From NCBI GenBank assembly GCA_018698975.1, contig JABIPQ010000023.1:1-39216 (forward strand): 39,216 nucleotides of DNA, read 5' to 3'. This DNA is from Gammaproteobacteria bacterium. Its GTDB lineage: Bacteria > Pseudomonadota > Gammaproteobacteria > Pseudomonadales > Pseudohongiellaceae. How positions within the stretch are numbered: position 1 is the stretch's first letter; each line of letters opens with the position of its first letter. Positions 18,786 to 30,267 of the stretch are shown in pieces. A model generated the notes under the pieces. The model was not told the DNA's origin, did no database searches, and saw only the letters and a list, made by a program, of their open reading frames with translations. Made by a program: the position numbers and the translations under genes.

Positions 18786-19040
18786 ATGATAGCGATACAT
18801 TATTTTGCCAGCATCCGTGAAGCCCTGGACTGCGAACATGAAAACATCGATTTACCAGATGATGTGAAAACGGTTGAGCAGTTAATCAGCTACCTGATTA
18901 AAAAGCATGGTCCCCCCTGGGCTGATGTTCTGGGCGCGGGCTCATTGATGATCGCCGTGAATCATGAAATGACAGATAGTAATGCAGTACTTGATGCAGG
19001 AGACGAAGTGGCTTTTTTTCCTCCAGTAACCGGAGGCTGA
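18786..19040 (+). CDS. moaD: molybdopterin synthase sulfur-carrier subunit MoaD
   Basis: MoaD is the ubiquitin-like sulfur carrier of molybdopterin synthase; MoeB adenylates its C-terminus, which then carries a thiocarboxylate. The 84-residue protein begins with the beta-grasp strand IAIHYFASIREAL and ends with VAFFPPVTGG, the essential Gly-Gly tail. The gene is 9 bases before moaE, the partner subunit, as expected for a stoichiometric complex. Confidence 0.97.
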   Translation: MIAIHYFASIREALDCEHENIDLPDDVKTVEQLISYLIKKHGPPWADVLGAGSLMIAVNHEMTDSNAVLDAGDEVAFFPPVTGG

Positions 19041-19049
19041 GTTGAATCT

Positions 19050-19496
19050 ATGAAAATTTCCATACAAAAAGAAGATTTTGACATTGCAATAGAGACGCAA
19101 CAGTTGCGTGAGGCGAATCCCGAAACAGGAGCGCTTGTCACATTTAGCGGCCTGGTCCGAGACATGGATAATGAGAAGCAGGTTGAATCACTGACCCTTG
19201 AGCACTATCCAGGTATGACCGAGTCCAGTCTTGAAACTATTATTACTGAAGCACAAGAGCGCTGGTCAATTCTTGATGCAAGCGTTATTCATCGTATTGG
19301 AGAGTTAAAGGCAGGCGAGCAAATAGTGTTTGTTGCCGTTGTCAGTCTGCATCGTGCCGATGCGTTTTCCGCCTGTGAATTTATAATGGATTTTCTCAAG
19401 ACGCGCGCGCCTTTCTGGAAGAAATGCCGCGACGAACATGGTGAAAGCTGGGTGGAAAGCAAAGCATCTGATGATGACGCCAGTGCCCGCTGGTAA
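19050..19496 (+). CDS. moaE: molybdopterin synthase catalytic subunit MoaE
   Basis: MoaE, with MoaD, inserts two sulfurs into cyclic pyranopterin monophosphate to make molybdopterin. The 148-residue protein shows GALVTFSGLVRDMD, LTLEHYPGMTES, VIHRIGELKAGEQIVFVAV, HRADAFSACEFIMDFLK and the lysine-rich active-site segment TRAPFWKKC. It ends the moaCDE unit and converges with rluE, 20 bases away. Confidence 0.97.
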   Translation: MKISIQKEDFDIAIETQQLREANPETGALVTFSGLVRDMDNEKQVESLTLEHYPGMTESSLETIITEAQERWSILDASVIHRIGELKAGEQIVFVAVVSLHRADAFSACEFIMDFLKTRAPFWKKCRDEHGESWVESKASDDDASARW

Positions 19497-19516
19497 AGAC
19501 TTGCACCTGATTTTTT

Positions 19517-20071
19517 TTATAGCGCTATCGAATCAACGTCTATTTCCCTGAACGCCCCGGATGGAATTTGATCAAGGTTCCAGGGGCCAATACTTGAGCG
19601 CACCAACCTCAAGGTTGGAAACCCTGCAGCAGCAGTCATTCTTCTCACTTGCCGATTTCGCCCTTCCGTAATGATGATTTCTACCCAGCTTGTGGGGATG
19701 TTTTTTCTTTCCCGGATGGGAGGATTTCTTTGCCAAAGTTGCGGAGTTTTTATTCTTCTTGCTTTAGCTGGCAGGGTGGGACCGTCTTTTAAGGTGACTC
19801 CCTTGCTGAGTAAATTCAGGGCTTCATCAGTAATTTCACCTTCCACCTGGACCAGATAGGTTTTTGGCATTTTATAGTGCGGATCGCTTATGCGTTGTTG
19901 AAGTTTGCCATCATCGGTGAGTAGCAATAAGCCTTCAGAATCTCTGTCAAGTCTTCCAGCTGGATAAACATTCTTTACTGGAATGTATTCTTTCAGCGTT
20001 GGGCGGGCAGAATCATCAGAAAACTGACTCAGTACATTGAAGGGTTTGTTGAACAACACGAGTGTCGGCAT
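19517..20071 (-). CDS. rluE: 23S rRNA pseudouridine(2457) synthase RluE
   Basis: RluE isomerises U2457 of 23S rRNA. The 184-residue protein belongs to the RsuA/RluE branch without an S4 domain: it starts at [16 protein letters not shown] and has the catalytic motif [18 protein letters not shown] with the nucleophilic Asp. The [17 protein letters not shown] and [20 protein letters not shown] segments closely match E. coli RluE. Length is close to the E. coli protein. It lies 176 bases downstream of cspD, after the cspD terminator. Confidence 0.95.
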   Translation of the reverse strand: MPTLVLFNKPFNVLSQFSDDSARPTLKEYIPVKNVYPAGRLDRDSEGLLLLTDDGKLQQRISDPHYKMPKTYLVQVEGEITDEALNLLSKGVTLKDGPTLPAKARRIKTPQLWQRNPPIRERKNIPTSWVEIIITEGRNRQVRRMTAAAGFPTLRLVRSSIGPWNLDQIPSGAFREIDVDSIAL

Positions 20072-20135
20072 TAATGAAATTTTTGTAGTTATTGATTAGT
20101 TGAGTTTAATAGGAAGACGTGGAGATAAACCACAG

Positions 20136-20174
20136 AAAAAAAACTTCCCATCAAATCTGAAGTAAGCGGGGAAG
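20136..20174 (-). terminator. Rho-independent terminator of cspD
   Basis: Read on the minus strand, CTTCCC (from 20174) pairs with GGGAAG (ending 20144), followed by eight T (20143-20136). The loop is long (about 19 bases) but the U-run is strong. It lies 74 bases after the cspD stop and before rluE. Confidence 0.65.
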
Positions 20175-20247
20175 ATTTGCAGTGTCGGTTCAGATAAATA
20201 GCGATCTATTTAGTGTTCTTAAATTGAGCGCTCATTAGAACAGTCGG

Positions 20248-20595
20248 TCAGGTATCAGTGGATTCAGTTTCAGAGTTGTCATCTGAAACATTAATATCCG
20301 CGTCTTCCGATGTTGCCTGTTCACTTTGTTCTGCAGTCTCTTCTGATGTGTCACTCTCGGCTTGCGGGCTGATAGACTCACTGCTACCTTCTCCTGTTGC
20401 AACAATATTTGCTGCATGCAATCCTTTTGGTCCTTCTATGACATCAAATGTTACTGTCTGACCTGCTTTTAATGTTTTATACCCTTCCATGGTGATTGAT
20501 GAATAGTGAGCGAATAAATCGTCTCCACCATCATCAGGTAAAATAAAACCAAAGCCTTTGGCGTTATTGAACCATTTTACTTGACCGGTACTCAT
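20248..20595 (-). CDS. cspD: CspD-type cold-shock-domain protein with acidic tail
   Basis: The first 68 residues are a cold-shock domain with both RNP motifs (KGFGFI and DLFAHYS), the form that binds single-stranded nucleic acid. E. coli CspD (74 residues) inhibits replication in stationary phase. This protein has 115 residues: residues 71-115 are an extra tail with 15 Asp/Glu, 17 Ser/Thr and no Lys or Arg, so it should be disordered and strongly negative. The divergent cspD/clpS order matches E. coli and Pseudomonas and supports the CspD name. A strong promoter and an own terminator show that it is a single-gene unit. Confidence 0.9.
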   Translation of the reverse strand: MSTGQVKWFNNAKGFGFILPDDGGDDLFAHYSSITMEGYKTLKAGQTVTFDVIEGPKGLHAANIVATGEGSSESISPQAESDTSEETAEQSEQATSEDADINVSDDNSETESTDT

Positions 20596-20955
20596 CTCCG
20601 TTAACCCCTTCTATTAATTCGGTAATCAGAATTCGTTCTCATTCCGGTTTAAGAGCAGAAATATATAAACCCTTTCTTTTTGCTTGTCAAATCCTTTTCG
20701 GAATAGAGTAAGCTTATTGTCAGCTTAATGAACTGAATTATTTTTTGTTTCGTAATGTCTAAGAGAAAACAGAATCATGGTATATTGGCTCCACCTTACG
20801 CGATTCAGTGATAGGGTTCCTTATCCGGCTCTTTGGTCCATTCTTGAGTTGGCAGTTTAGTCGATGAAATATTCGATAATTCAGCTGGTATAAAAATTTG
20901 GCCAATTTGTTGATTACACTAAAGAAAATTACCTGAAAATTACTTAATAGTAGCG
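20596..20955. other. divergent cspD/clpS intergenic region
   Basis: This 360-base gap holds the cspD promoter (20662-20690, minus strand) and its about 60-base leader. On the plus side two extended -10 elements are seen: TGG-TATATT (20778-20786) and TGG-TATAAA (20886-20894), the second 55 bases before clpS and the better placed. No open frame or RNA gene is apparent. Confidence 0.55.
20662..20690 (-). promoter_or_regulatory. strong sigma-70 promoter of cspD
   Basis: On the minus strand a consensus TTGACA (20690-20685) and TATATA (20667-20662) are separated by exactly 17 bases. Transcription would begin near 20655, giving a leader of about 60 bases before the cspD ATG. Confidence 0.8.
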
Positions 20956-21327
20956 ATGAAAAATTACACTCTCGAAATAATTAAAAGTCAGGAAAACGAC
21001 GACGGCAACGATGATCTGCAACGCAGTGGAGGATTAAAGGAAGCTCTGGCCCCTGAAGAAGTTAAAATCAAACCACCACCGTTGTATCGTGTTGTGCTTT
21101 TGAATGACGACTACACGCCAATGGAGTTTGTTGTCGCAGTGCTGCGGAAATTTTTTGGCATGAATGTGGAGACAGCGACGCGTGTTATGCTCAAGGTTCA
21201 TACAGAAGGTAAGGGCGTATGTGGGGTTTTCCCAAGAGAGATAGCCGAAACCAAGGCGGTTCAGGTAAATGATTTTGCCAGAGAGTCAGAGCACCCGCTG
21301 TTGTGCGATATCGAAGTAGACGATTGA
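20956..21327 (+). CDS. clpS: ClpS, N-degron adaptor of ClpAP
   Basis: ClpS binds N-terminal Leu, Phe, Tyr and Trp residues and delivers those proteins to ClpA. The 123-residue product has a variable acidic N-terminal arm (1-35) and the core from [20 protein letters not shown]. The degron-pocket residues [12 protein letters not shown] and the helix [16 protein letters not shown] are present. It lies 134 bases upstream of clpA, across an A/T-rich repeat, and opposite cspD. The aminoacyl-transferases that make its substrates (bpt, aat) lie just downstream in this window. Confidence 0.97.
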   Translation: MKNYTLEIIKSQENDDGNDDLQRSGGLKEALAPEEVKIKPPPLYRVVLLNDDYTPMEFVVAVLRKFFGMNVETATRVMLKVHTEGKGVCGVFPREIAETKAVQVNDFARESEHPLLCDIEVDD

Positions 21328-21347
21328 TTTATGCGTGCTTACCCCTA

Positions 21348-21390
21348 TATATAAACAATAAAAATTATATAAACAATAAAATATATAAAC
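21348..21390. repeat. A/T-rich tandem repeat between clpS and clpA
   Basis: TATATAAACAATAAAA occurs at 21348-21363 and 21366-21381, and a third partial copy (TATATAAAC) at 21382-21390: about 2.5 tandem units of 16-18 bases. It may contribute an AT-rich promoter region for clpA or simply reflect slippage. Confidence 0.7.
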
Positions 21391-21461
21391 ACGGTAGCTG
21401 CGCATAAAGACAAGAGTTACGCGTAACACTTACTAACAACATTTTATAGAATTTTAAAACT

Positions 21462-23759
21462 ATGTTTAGCAGAGAATTTGAAAATACACTCAATATTGCC
21501 GCAAATACAGCGCGCAGCAAACTTCATGAATTTATTACTGTGGAGCACCTTCTGCTGGCATTGATTGATGATCCGGCCGCTCGGGAAATTCTTCTGGTCT
21601 GCAATGCTGACCTAGAAGCCCTGAAACTGGATTTGCTGGAATATATAGATACCCAGATTCCTATTATCAATGAACCGGAGATTAACCCGGAAGTTGACCA
21701 GACCCTGGGTTTTCAGCGTGTTATTCAGCGCGCAGTGTTTCATGTGCAGTCATCAGGTAAGCGTGAAGTCACAGGTGGCAATGTGCTGGTTGCCATTTTT
21801 GGTGAAAAGGAGAGTCAGGCGGTTTATTTTTTGCGTAAGCAGGGTGTTTCTCGTGGCAAGGTAGTAAATTTTATTACCCATGGAACATCCAATGCTCCGG
21901 GTCTTGGTGAAGAAGGCGAGCAGGATGCTCAGATTGTTACCGAGGAAGGGGAAAAAACCCTGTCCCCATTGGAAAGTTTTGCTACCAACCTGAATGAAGA
22001 GGCCAAGGCAGGGCAAATTGACCCGCTAATTGGGCGTGAAAAAGAAATCACGCGGCTGATTCAGGTTTTGTCTCGACGTCGCAAGAATAATCCACTCTTT
22101 GTTGGTGAGGCCGGTGTCGGCAAGACCGCAATTGCCGAAGGCCTGGCGAAGCATATTGTGGAAGGCAATGTGCCAGATGTTCTTAAAGAGAGTGTCATCT
22201 ATTCTCTGGACATGGGCGCCTTGCTGGCGGGTACCAAATACCGCGGCGATTTTGAAAAACGTTTTAAAGCCCTGCTAGCCGACCTGGGGACGAAAGAGCA
22301 TGCCATTCTGTTTATTGATGAAATACATACTATCATTGGCGCGGGTGCTGCCTCTGGCGGCGTAATGGATGCCTCGAATCTGTTGAAGCCGATTCTCGCG
22401 TCTGGGAAATTACGCTGCGTGGGCTCTACGACCTACGCTGAATATCGCGGCATTTTCGAAAAAGACCGTGCCTTGTCACGACGTTTTCAGAAAATTGATA
22501 TTGAAGAGCCGGATGTGGATACCACCTATCAGATTCTCAAAGGTCTCAAATCCCGTTATGAAGATCATCATGACCTGCGCTTCACGGATAAGGCGCTCAG
22601 AGCGGCGTCAGAAATGGCGGACCGCTATATTAATGATCGTTACATGCCTGATAAGGCTATTGATGTGATTGATGAAGCCGGTGCCTATCAACGTCTGCAG
22701 CCGGAAAGCAAACGTAAAAAAATTATCCAGGTAGGTGACATTGAGCGCGTGATTTCGCAAATTGCCCGCATACCGCCAAAGAGTGTTTCTGCGTCGGATA
22801 AAAGTCTGCTGAAGGACCTGGAAAAAAATCTCAAGATGGTGGTTTTTGGCCAGGATCCAGCAATCGAGGCGCTGTCTTCTTCAATCAAGCTGTCTCGCGC
22901 TGGCTTGAAAGAGGGAGAGAAGCCCATTGGCTCTTATCTGCTTGCGGGACCCACTGGTGTAGGTAAAACAGAGGTCAGCAGGCAATTAGCTAAAATATTA
23001 GGTGTGGAACTGGTGCGCTTTGATATGTCTGAATACATGGAGCGACATACTGTATCCCGGCTTATTGGTGCACCTCCAGGGTATATAGGTTTCGATCAGG
23101 GAGGTTTGCTGACCGAAGCGGTTGCGAAAAACCCCCATTGCGTGTTGTTGATGGATGAAATCGAAAAGGCCCACCCTGATGTATTTAACCTGCTCTTGCA
23201 GGTAATGGACCATGGCACCTTAACGGACAACAATGGACGGAAGGCAGATTTTCGCAATGTTGTGCTAATTATGACAACCAATGCAGGCGCCCAGGAAATG
23301 AGCCGTGCTTCCATCGGATTTACCCATCAGGATCATACCTCGGATTCCACGGAAGTAATCAAACGTATGTTTACACCGGAGTTTCGAAATCGACTGGATT
23401 CCATTATTCAGTTCTCTGCACTGGATGCTGAAATTATTCGCACTGTTGTCGACAAGTTCCTGGTTGAATTGCAGGTACAGTTGGATGACAAGAAAGTGAC
23501 ATTGAATGTGGATGATGCCGCTATCGACTGGTTCGTGGAGCATGGCTATGACAAAGCCATGGGGGCGCGTCCGATGTTGCGTCTGGTGCAGGAGAAAATC
23601 AAGAAACCACTGGCCGAAGATATCCTGTTTGGCAAACTGATCAATGGTGGAGAGGTTAATGTGTCGGTGTCAGATAATGATATCAGCCTGACTATCGATT
23701 CACCCCATGTCAGTGGTGCTTCGGATAAAGATACCAGTAAGGAAAATGCAGACGCCTGA
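21462..23759 (+). CDS. clpA: ATP-dependent Clp protease ATP-binding subunit ClpA
   Basis: ClpA is the hexameric AAA+ unfoldase that feeds ClpP; ClpS docks on its N-domain. The 765-residue product has the Clp N domain (about 1-145), D1 with Walker [10 protein letters not shown] near residue 215 and [13 protein letters not shown], and D2 with GPTGVGKTE near 495, [13 protein letters not shown] and the sensor region. The IGL/IGF-type ClpP-binding loop is present as SIGFTHQ near residue 620. It lacks the long ClpB middle domain, which separates it from ClpB. Length is close to E. coli ClpA (758). A terminator follows 48 bases after the stop. Confidence 0.98.
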   Translation: MFSREFENTLNIAANTARSKLHEFITVEHLLLALIDDPAAREILLVCNADLEALKLDLLEYIDTQIPIINEPEINPEVDQTLGFQRVIQRAVFHVQSSGKREVTGGNVLVAIFGEKESQAVYFLRKQGVSRGKVVNFITHGTSNAPGLGEEGEQDAQIVTEEGEKTLSPLESFATNLNEEAKAGQIDPLIGREKEITRLIQVLSRRRKNNPLFVGEAGVGKTAIAEGLAKHIVEGNVPDVLKESVIYSLDMGALLAGTKYRGDFEKRFKALLADLGTKEHAILFIDEIHTIIGAGAASGGVMDASNLLKPILASGKLRCVGSTTYAEYRGIFEKDRALSRRFQKIDIEEPDVDTTYQILKGLKSRYEDHHDLRFTDKALRAASEMADRYINDRYMPDKAIDVIDEAGAYQRLQPESKRKKIIQVGDIERVISQIARIPPKSVSASDKSLLKDLEKNLKMVVFGQDPAIEALSSSIKLSRAGLKEGEKPIGSYLLAGPTGVGKTEVSRQLAKILGVELVRFDMSEYMERHTVSRLIGAPPGYIGFDQGGLLTEAVAKNPHCVLLMDEIEKAHPDVFNLLLQVMDHGTLTDNNGRKADFRNVVLIMTTNAGAQEMSRASIGFTHQDHTSDSTEVIKRMFTPEFRNRLDSIIQFSALDAEIIRTVVDKFLVELQVQLDDKKVTLNVDDAAIDWFVEHGYDKAMGARPMLRLVQEKIKKPLAEDILFGKLINGGEVNVSVSDNDISLTIDSPHVSGASDKDTSKENADA

Positions 23760-23807
23760 TAAAAAAGTCAGGAGCAAGGCAGGAACGAGTCAGGAAAGAG
23801 AACAGGA

Positions 23808-23841
23808 ACGGTGGGTGCTTAAAAAGCCCCGCCGTTTTTTT
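23808..23841 (+). terminator. Rho-independent terminator of clpA
   Basis: ACGGTGGG (23808-23815) pairs with CCCGCCGT (23828-23835), eight pairs with one wobble, then six to seven T. It lies 48 bases after clpA and just before the convergent infA, and probably ends clpA transcription. Confidence 0.85.
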
Positions 23842-23863
23842 ATTATCGAGCGCTAAATGATAT

Positions 23864-24082
23864 TCAGCGGGCTCGGTAAGTAATGCGGCCTTTGCTCAAA
23901 TCGTAAGGAGTGAGTTCCACCGTTACCTTGTCGCCAGTAAGAATGCGAATATAGTTCTTGCGCATTTTGCCGGAGATATGAGCCGTCACGACATGGTCGT
24001 TTTCAAGCTTCACGCGAAACATAGTGTTAGGAAGTGTGTCGATGACTTCGCCTTCCATTTCAATCTGGTCTTCTTTTGCCAT
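23864..24082 (-). CDS. infA: translation initiation factor IF-1
   Basis: IF-1 binds the ribosomal A site during initiation. The 72-residue protein is one S1-type OB fold and is complete: [20 protein letters not shown] at the start, [20 protein letters not shown], and [11 protein letters not shown] at the end. The length is the standard 72. It follows bpt on the minus strand after 176 bases with no recognisable open frame, as in Pseudomonas. Confidence 0.98.
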   Translation of the reverse strand: MAKEDQIEMEGEVIDTLPNTMFRVKLENDHVVTAHISGKMRKNYIRILTGDKVTVELTPYDLSKGRITYRAR

Positions 24083-24258
24083 TCATTTCTCGGTAGTGTT
24101 ATTGAAAGCCGGGCATTTTGCCTGAAAATGTTCGCTTTCGCAAAGGGTGATTTGAAGACGCATAGTAGCCCCAAGTCCGAAGTCACAGGACTCAAAGTGC
24201 TTGGGTAAAGGTTTCGACTTGATTGGACAGCTTGAAACTTGTTACTCGAGACTGCTGT

Positions 24259-24966
24259 TCAGGTAAGCTTTGTCCAACGTTGATTGAGTAGCAGCTCAAT
24301 AGGGCGGTACTCAAGCTTGTAATTCATTTTGTCGCAATCGCGAATCCAGTAACCTAAATAAACATAAGGCAGGTTCCGCCGTCTGGCTTCTTCGATTTGC
24401 CAGAGTATGGCGTAATTTCCCAAAGATCTTTTCTGTTCATTGATGTTATAGAAAGTGTATACCGCTGATAAGCCATTGCTGAGCAAGTCGGTAATCATCA
24501 CGGCGACCAGACGCTCACCTGAGCTGATTCGATAAAACAATGTTGATTCGCAAGCCTGTACCAGAAAGGATTCAAACTGTTCGCGACTGGCAGGGTACAT
24601 GTCGCCGTCGCTGTGCCTTTCATTAATGTATTTCTCATACATAACGTAATACTCATCTGTGGCAATGCTATCGACGACTTCTACTTTCAGGTCTTCATTG
24701 CGACGCAGGATGCGGCGAAAGCGTTTGTTGAGTGTAAAACGTTCGACAATTACCCGGCTGGCGACACAATGCTGACAATTGGAGCAATGAGGTCTGTACA
24801 TGTGTGCGCCACTGCGTCGAAAACCAATTTCAGACAGGTGGGTATGAAATTCCGTGGAGACTTCATATTCTGGATCAATAAAAAGCGTGCGTGCTTCTTC
24901 GCCTGGCAGATAGCTGCAAGCATGGCTTTGGGTGGTAAAGAGTTTAATGTCTTTCAGCGAACTCAT
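24259..24966 (-). CDS. bpt: aspartate/glutamate leucyltransferase Bpt
   Basis: Bpt transfers leucine from Leu-tRNA to proteins with N-terminal Asp or Glu, making a degron for ClpS-ClpAP. The 235-residue product has the ATE1-type N-terminal segment with Cys ligands (CSYL, then RPHCSNCQHCVASR) and the FYRISSGERLVAV, LSAVYTFYN and YVYLGYWIRDCDKMNYK signatures of the C-terminal GNAT-like domain. The length (235) and motif set are the bacterial Bpt rather than the eukaryotic ATE1 type. It sits between infA and aat (52-base gap), in one minus-strand run with them. Confidence 0.96.
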   Translation of the reverse strand: MSSLKDIKLFTTQSHACSYLPGEEARTLFIDPEYEVSTEFHTHLSEIGFRRSGAHMYRPHCSNCQHCVASRVIVERFTLNKRFRRILRRNEDLKVEVVDSIATDEYYVMYEKYINERHSDGDMYPASREQFESFLVQACESTLFYRISSGERLVAVMITDLLSNGLSAVYTFYNINEQKRSLGNYAILWQIEEARRRNLPYVYLGYWIRDCDKMNYKLEYRPIELLLNQRWTKLT

Positions 24967-25018
24967 GGCTGAAGAGTGATTCCTGATTATTTAATGATTG
25001 GGTTTGATTGAGAATAGC

Positions 25019-25720
25019 CTAAGAGCTTAATTGTAAGGGCCAGTGGGTCTTATTGCGACCATATTCCGCATTCTTTGGGAGTTGAGTCATAAAATCAACT
25101 CGGGGTATTTCGCGCGCACCAAAGCTGGAAAGAAAAGGGCTGCTCACCTGACAATCAATCAAGCTGTAGTTCAGGCTGCTGAGTTTCTTCACCAGAGTGG
25201 CAAAGGCAATTTTTGAGGCATTGTCCTGGAAGCTGAACATGGATTCCCCGAAAAATACGTCTCCCATGGCCAGGCCATAGAGACCGCCAACCAGTTTGTC
25301 GTCATCCCAGGTTTCAATTGAATGAGCAACACCCATGGTGTGCAGTGCACAATAGGCATCAATCATTTCTTCAGTTATCCAGGTATCGTCAGAATAAGTA
25401 CGTTTGCCGGCACAGGCAGTTATCACCCTCTCAAATGCTTCATCGCAACTAATGCGCAGGCTGGATTGTTTCATGGCTTTTGCCAAACTCTTGCTGATGT
25501 GGAGTTCATCAGGGTAGAGCACCATGCGAGGATCGGGAGTCCACCAAAGGATGGGTTGGTCTTCTTCAAACCAGGGGAAGATACCCTTGCTGTAAGCTTT
25601 CAGGAGATGTTCAGGGGTAAGACTGCCACCGGCGGCCAGCAGTCCGTTGGGTTCTTTCAGCGCTGAATCGGGATCTGGAAAATTGAAATCATTGTCGTTA
25701 AGCCAGGGCAGGGAAGACAT
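25019..25720 (-). CDS. aat: leucyl/phenylalanyl-tRNA-protein transferase Aat
   Basis: Aat adds Leu or Phe from tRNA to proteins with N-terminal Lys or Arg, creating ClpS degrons. The 233-residue protein has PNGLLAAGGSLTPEHLLKAYSKGIFPW, the WWTPDPRMVL motif and GDVFFGESMFS, with LIDCQVSSPFLSSFGAREI near the end. All are family hallmarks. It is 51 bases downstream of trxB and 52 bases upstream of bpt; the set trxB-aat-bpt-infA is one likely transcription unit. Confidence 0.97.
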   Translation of the reverse strand: MSSLPWLNDNDFNFPDPDSALKEPNGLLAAGGSLTPEHLLKAYSKGIFPWFEEDQPILWWTPDPRMVLYPDELHISKSLAKAMKQSSLRISCDEAFERVITACAGKRTYSDDTWITEEMIDAYCALHTMGVAHSIETWDDDKLVGGLYGLAMGDVFFGESMFSFQDNASKIAFATLVKKLSSLNYSLIDCQVSSPFLSSFGAREIPRVDFMTQLPKNAEYGRNKTHWPLQLSS

Positions 25721-25771
25721 AATTTCTCAATAGTTTGTGGCCCTAGGGGGCCTGTATCCAATAAAAAGTCT

Positions 25772-27151
<1,380 letters not shown>

Positions 27152-29506
27152 TTGACTAAAAAAGCTGTGAAGAAAAAAAGCGCTAAATCGCCAGTCGCTG
27201 AGGAGCATGCCGTAACATTGAAGGCGCTATTCCTGAAGGAAGGGCTGATGATCCTGTTTCTGGCACTGGGTTTATATTTATTCCTGGCTATAAGTTCCTA
27301 TTCTCCTCTTGATCCAGGTTGGACCCGGACTGGAGATGCTAACAATATCATTAACAGTGTGGGACGCACCGGGGCCTGGTTATCTGATGTTTTGCTTCTG
27401 CTGTTTGGTTATCTTGCCTATCTGTTTCCCCTGCTGCTGGTATATCGGGCCTTGGTTATCTTTCGCCACCGCAAGGAAGCCAGGCCTTTTTCCTGGGAAT
27501 TGATTCTGTTGCGGGGTGTCGGGGTAATTCTGACCCTGTTGGGTGCTGCTACCTTGGCAACAATGCATTTTCGCACAGTACTTTCCAGTTCTGCCGGTGG
27601 CTTGCTGGGCGATGGTATTGCCGCAGTAGCCTTGCCATCGTTTGATCTTACCGGCAGCACACTGATATTCCTGACCATGTTGATTCTCGGTATTACTCTT
27701 GCGACCGGCATGTCGTGGCTGGCATTGGTGGATAACACGGGTAAATATTGCATTCTGACCTGGCAGACATTAGTTGAGCGCTTGCAGCACTGGAAAGAAA
27801 ATCGGCGTGAGCAAGCAGAAACACAGCGTGCCATCAGTAAGCGTAAGGAAGCTCTGGATCACTTCATAGAAAAAGACAAGACCCGAAAACCTATTGAAAT
27901 AGCACCGGTACGCCAGGCGCCAAAACAGCCAAGCAAGCGTGTCCAGAAAGAAAAGCAGGGAAAATTATTTGATACAGCCTCTGTCGGAGAGCTTCCTCCT
28001 ATCTCCCTGCTGGATGAATGGAATGATAACCAACAGGTGGGCTACTCCAAGGAAGCCCTGGAAGCCATGTCTAAAATGCTGGAAATCAAGCTGAAGGATT
28101 TTGGTATTGATATAGACGTCGAAGCCATTAATCCAGGCCCCATCATCACTCGTTTTGAAGTGCAGCCGGCACCAGGGGTAAAAGTAAGTCGTATTACCAA
28201 TCTGGTTAAAGATCTGGCGCGCTCACTTGCGGTCACCAGTGTGCGCGTAGTGGAAGTAATTTCGGGGAAAACAGTGATTGGTATTGAGATCCCCAACGAG
28301 ACGAAAGAACTGATTCAGTTGGGACAGGTCTTGTCCTCGCCAGAATTTGACAATGCAAAATCACCGATCAGTGTTGCTCTTGGACATGATATTGGTGGCA
28401 ACCCGGTAGTAGTGGATTTGGCTAAAATGCCGCACTTGCTGGTCGCTGGTACTACCGGCTCCGGTAAATCGGTTGGGGTTAACGCCATGATCCTCAGCAT
28501 TTTGTTCAAATCGAGCCCAAAGGAAGTGCGCTTGCTGATGATAGATCCGAAAATGCTGGAGCTTTCTGTCTATGACGGTATTCCACATTTGCTGACGCCG
28601 GTGATTACCGACATGAAAGATGCTGCCAATGGTCTGCGCTGGTGTGTGGCAGAAATGGAGCGGCGCTATAAATTGATGTCTGCCATGGGCGTTAGAAACC
28701 TGGCCAGCTTCAACAAGAAAGTGACAGATGCTGTTGCTGCCGGTGAGCCCATTAAAGATCCGCTTTGGAAACCCGATCTCCTGATAGATGTGCCGGAAGA
28801 AGATCAAGTGCCCGAAGATCTGCAGGAATTGCCGCAAATCGTAGTGATTGTCGATGAGCTGGCCGATATGATGATGGTCGTAGGCAAGAAGGTGGAAGAA
28901 CTGATTGCCCGTATAGCTCAGAAAGCCCGGGCAGCTGGGATTCATCTGATTCTGGCTACCCAACGTCCTTCAGTAGATGTGCTGACCGGTCTTATAAAAG
29001 CCAATATCCCTACACGACTGTCTTTCATGGTGCAGAGCAAGGTGGATTCACGCACTATCCTGGGTGAAGGCGGAGCAGAGCAACTGCTAGGCCATGGCGA
29101 CATGCTGTTTCTGCCACCAGGAGAGGGGATGCCAAGGCGTGTCCATGGCGCTTTTGTCTCTGACGATGAGGTGCATCGAGTCGTTGCTGCGTGGAAGCAG
29201 CGTGGTGAACCTCACTATATTGAAAGTATTACTTCGGACTCTTCAGGGGATGGTGTGCCTGGACTTTCTTCAGATAATGGCGATGGTAGCGGGAACTCTG
29301 AGGAGGATGATGCACTCTATGATGAGGCAGTCCGCTTTGTTTGTGAGTCCAGAAAAGCTTCCATTTCTGCGGTTCAACGCAAGCTTAGAATAGGGTATAA
29401 CAGGGCTGCCCGGATGATCGAGGCCATGGAAATGGCCGGGGTTGTTACAGAAATGGGGAGCAATGGTGCGCGTGAAGTGATAGCGCCACCCCCACCAAGA
29501 GATTGA
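27152..29506 (+). CDS. ftsK: DNA translocase FtsK
   Basis: FtsK pumps chromosome ends to the division septum and activates XerCD at dif. The 784-residue protein has a basic N-terminus, four membrane segments between about 30 and 200, a short linker (to about 290), then the alpha/beta motor: Walker [14 protein letters not shown] near 435 and [10 protein letters not shown] near 565, [13 protein letters not shown]. The C-terminal gamma winged helix (about 720-780, [19 protein letters not shown]) reads KOPS sites. The linker is much shorter than in E. coli, as in Pseudomonas. The start is TTG 27152; the next Met lies in the first membrane segment, so TTG is needed for the basic N-terminus. Confidence 0.96.
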   Translation: MTKKAVKKKSAKSPVAEEHAVTLKALFLKEGLMILFLALGLYLFLAISSYSPLDPGWTRTGDANNIINSVGRTGAWLSDVLLLLFGYLAYLFPLLLVYRALVIFRHRKEARPFSWELILLRGVGVILTLLGAATLATMHFRTVLSSSAGGLLGDGIAAVALPSFDLTGSTLIFLTMLILGITLATGMSWLALVDNTGKYCILTWQTLVERLQHWKENRREQAETQRAISKRKEALDHFIEKDKTRKPIEIAPVRQAPKQPSKRVQKEKQGKLFDTASVGELPPISLLDEWNDNQQVGYSKEALEAMSKMLEIKLKDFGIDIDVEAINPGPIITRFEVQPAPGVKVSRITNLVKDLARSLAVTSVRVVEVISGKTVIGIEIPNETKELIQLGQVLSSPEFDNAKSPISVALGHDIGGNPVVVDLAKMPHLLVAGTTGSGKSVGVNAMILSILFKSSPKEVRLLMIDPKMLELSVYDGIPHLLTPVITDMKDAANGLRWCVAEMERRYKLMSAMGVRNLASFNKKVTDAVAAGEPIKDPLWKPDLLIDVPEEDQVPEDLQELPQIVVIVDELADMMMVVGKKVEELIARIAQKARAAGIHLILATQRPSVDVLTGLIKANIPTRLSFMVQSKVDSRTILGEGGAEQLLGHGDMLFLPPGEGMPRRVHGAFVSDDEVHRVVAAWKQRGEPHYIESITSDSSGDGVPGLSSDNGDGSGNSEEDDALYDEAVRFVCESRKASISAVQRKLRIGYNRAARMIEAMEMAGVVTEMGSNGAREVIAPPPPRD

Positions 29507-29569
29507 CTTAAAAATCAATCTTTTATATCGCTTTATTTAAGTAAATAATCATCTAATAAGAGGTTTTTT

Positions 29570-30262
29570 TTGACGGCGATGACATCCGTAGCGCACATTA
29601 GAACCTGCTCTGAATATACGGCATTGTTGATTTTGCTTGTGCTGCTTTCTATGACTTCTTTTGCCCAGGTCCCGGACAATGCCGCTGATCTGGAAGCGGC
29701 TCAATCGCTGGCTGCACTATTACAGGAAACCCGAACCCTGCAGGCTGATGTAGAACAGCTCACCCTTGATCAGGATGGACGCGAAATACAGGAGTTCCAG
29801 GCCCGCCTGGTATTGGAAAAGCCGGATCACTTTTCCTGGGAAATTCTTTCTCCATATCAGGAATTACTACTCACAGATGGTGAGCGTATCTGGCGTTTTG
29901 AACAGGATCTCGAGCAGGTCAGCATTGATCCCTTCAGCAACGATATCAGCCGTACCCCGGTGTTGTTACTCAATGGTGATGCAAGCGCGATTGCAGAGTC
30001 CTATACGGTTTCTTTCTTCAGTGATTTGGTCAGCGCAAATACTCGCTTTATCCTGAAGCCCAAAGCGCCTGACAGTTTATTTGAGCGCTTGAGCCTGTCC
30101 TTTTCTGGTAAAACCTTAACCGAAATGCAGTTCGAGGACTCTCTGGGGCAAAAAACCAGTCTCACTTTCAATGCCATGCGGGTTAATGAATCTATTGATC
30201 CTGCTGTGTTTCTCTTCCAGATGCCCGATGGCGTGGAAGTGCTAGATAATACAGGGCTCTAA
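29570..30262 (+). CDS. lolA: outer-membrane lipoprotein chaperone LolA
   Basis: LolA carries lipoproteins across the periplasm from LolCDE to LolB. The 230-residue precursor has a signal peptide (hydrophobic [15 protein letters not shown], cleavage near residue 33) and the LolA beta-fold: [41 protein letters not shown] with its conserved Arg/Trp/Phe, and [23 protein letters not shown] 29570 is spaced 6 bases from AAGAGG, while ATG 29579 would be 15 bases away, so TTG is favoured. The order ftsK-lolA-rarA is the standard gammaproteobacterial one. Confidence 0.95.
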   Translation: MTAMTSVAHIRTCSEYTALLILLVLLSMTSFAQVPDNAADLEAAQSLAALLQETRTLQADVEQLTLDQDGREIQEFQARLVLEKPDHFSWEILSPYQELLLTDGERIWRFEQDLEQVSIDPFSNDISRTPVLLLNGDASAIAESYTVSFFSDLVSANTRFILKPKAPDSLFERLSLSFSGKTLTEMQFEDSLGQKTSLTFNAMRVNESIDPAVFLFQMPDGVEVLDNTGL

Positions 30263-30267
30263 TTGCC

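Noticed and set aside
28361-28963. 200-residue open frame antisense to ftsK
   Set aside because: It lies inside the conserved motor domain of ftsK and has no family resemblance.
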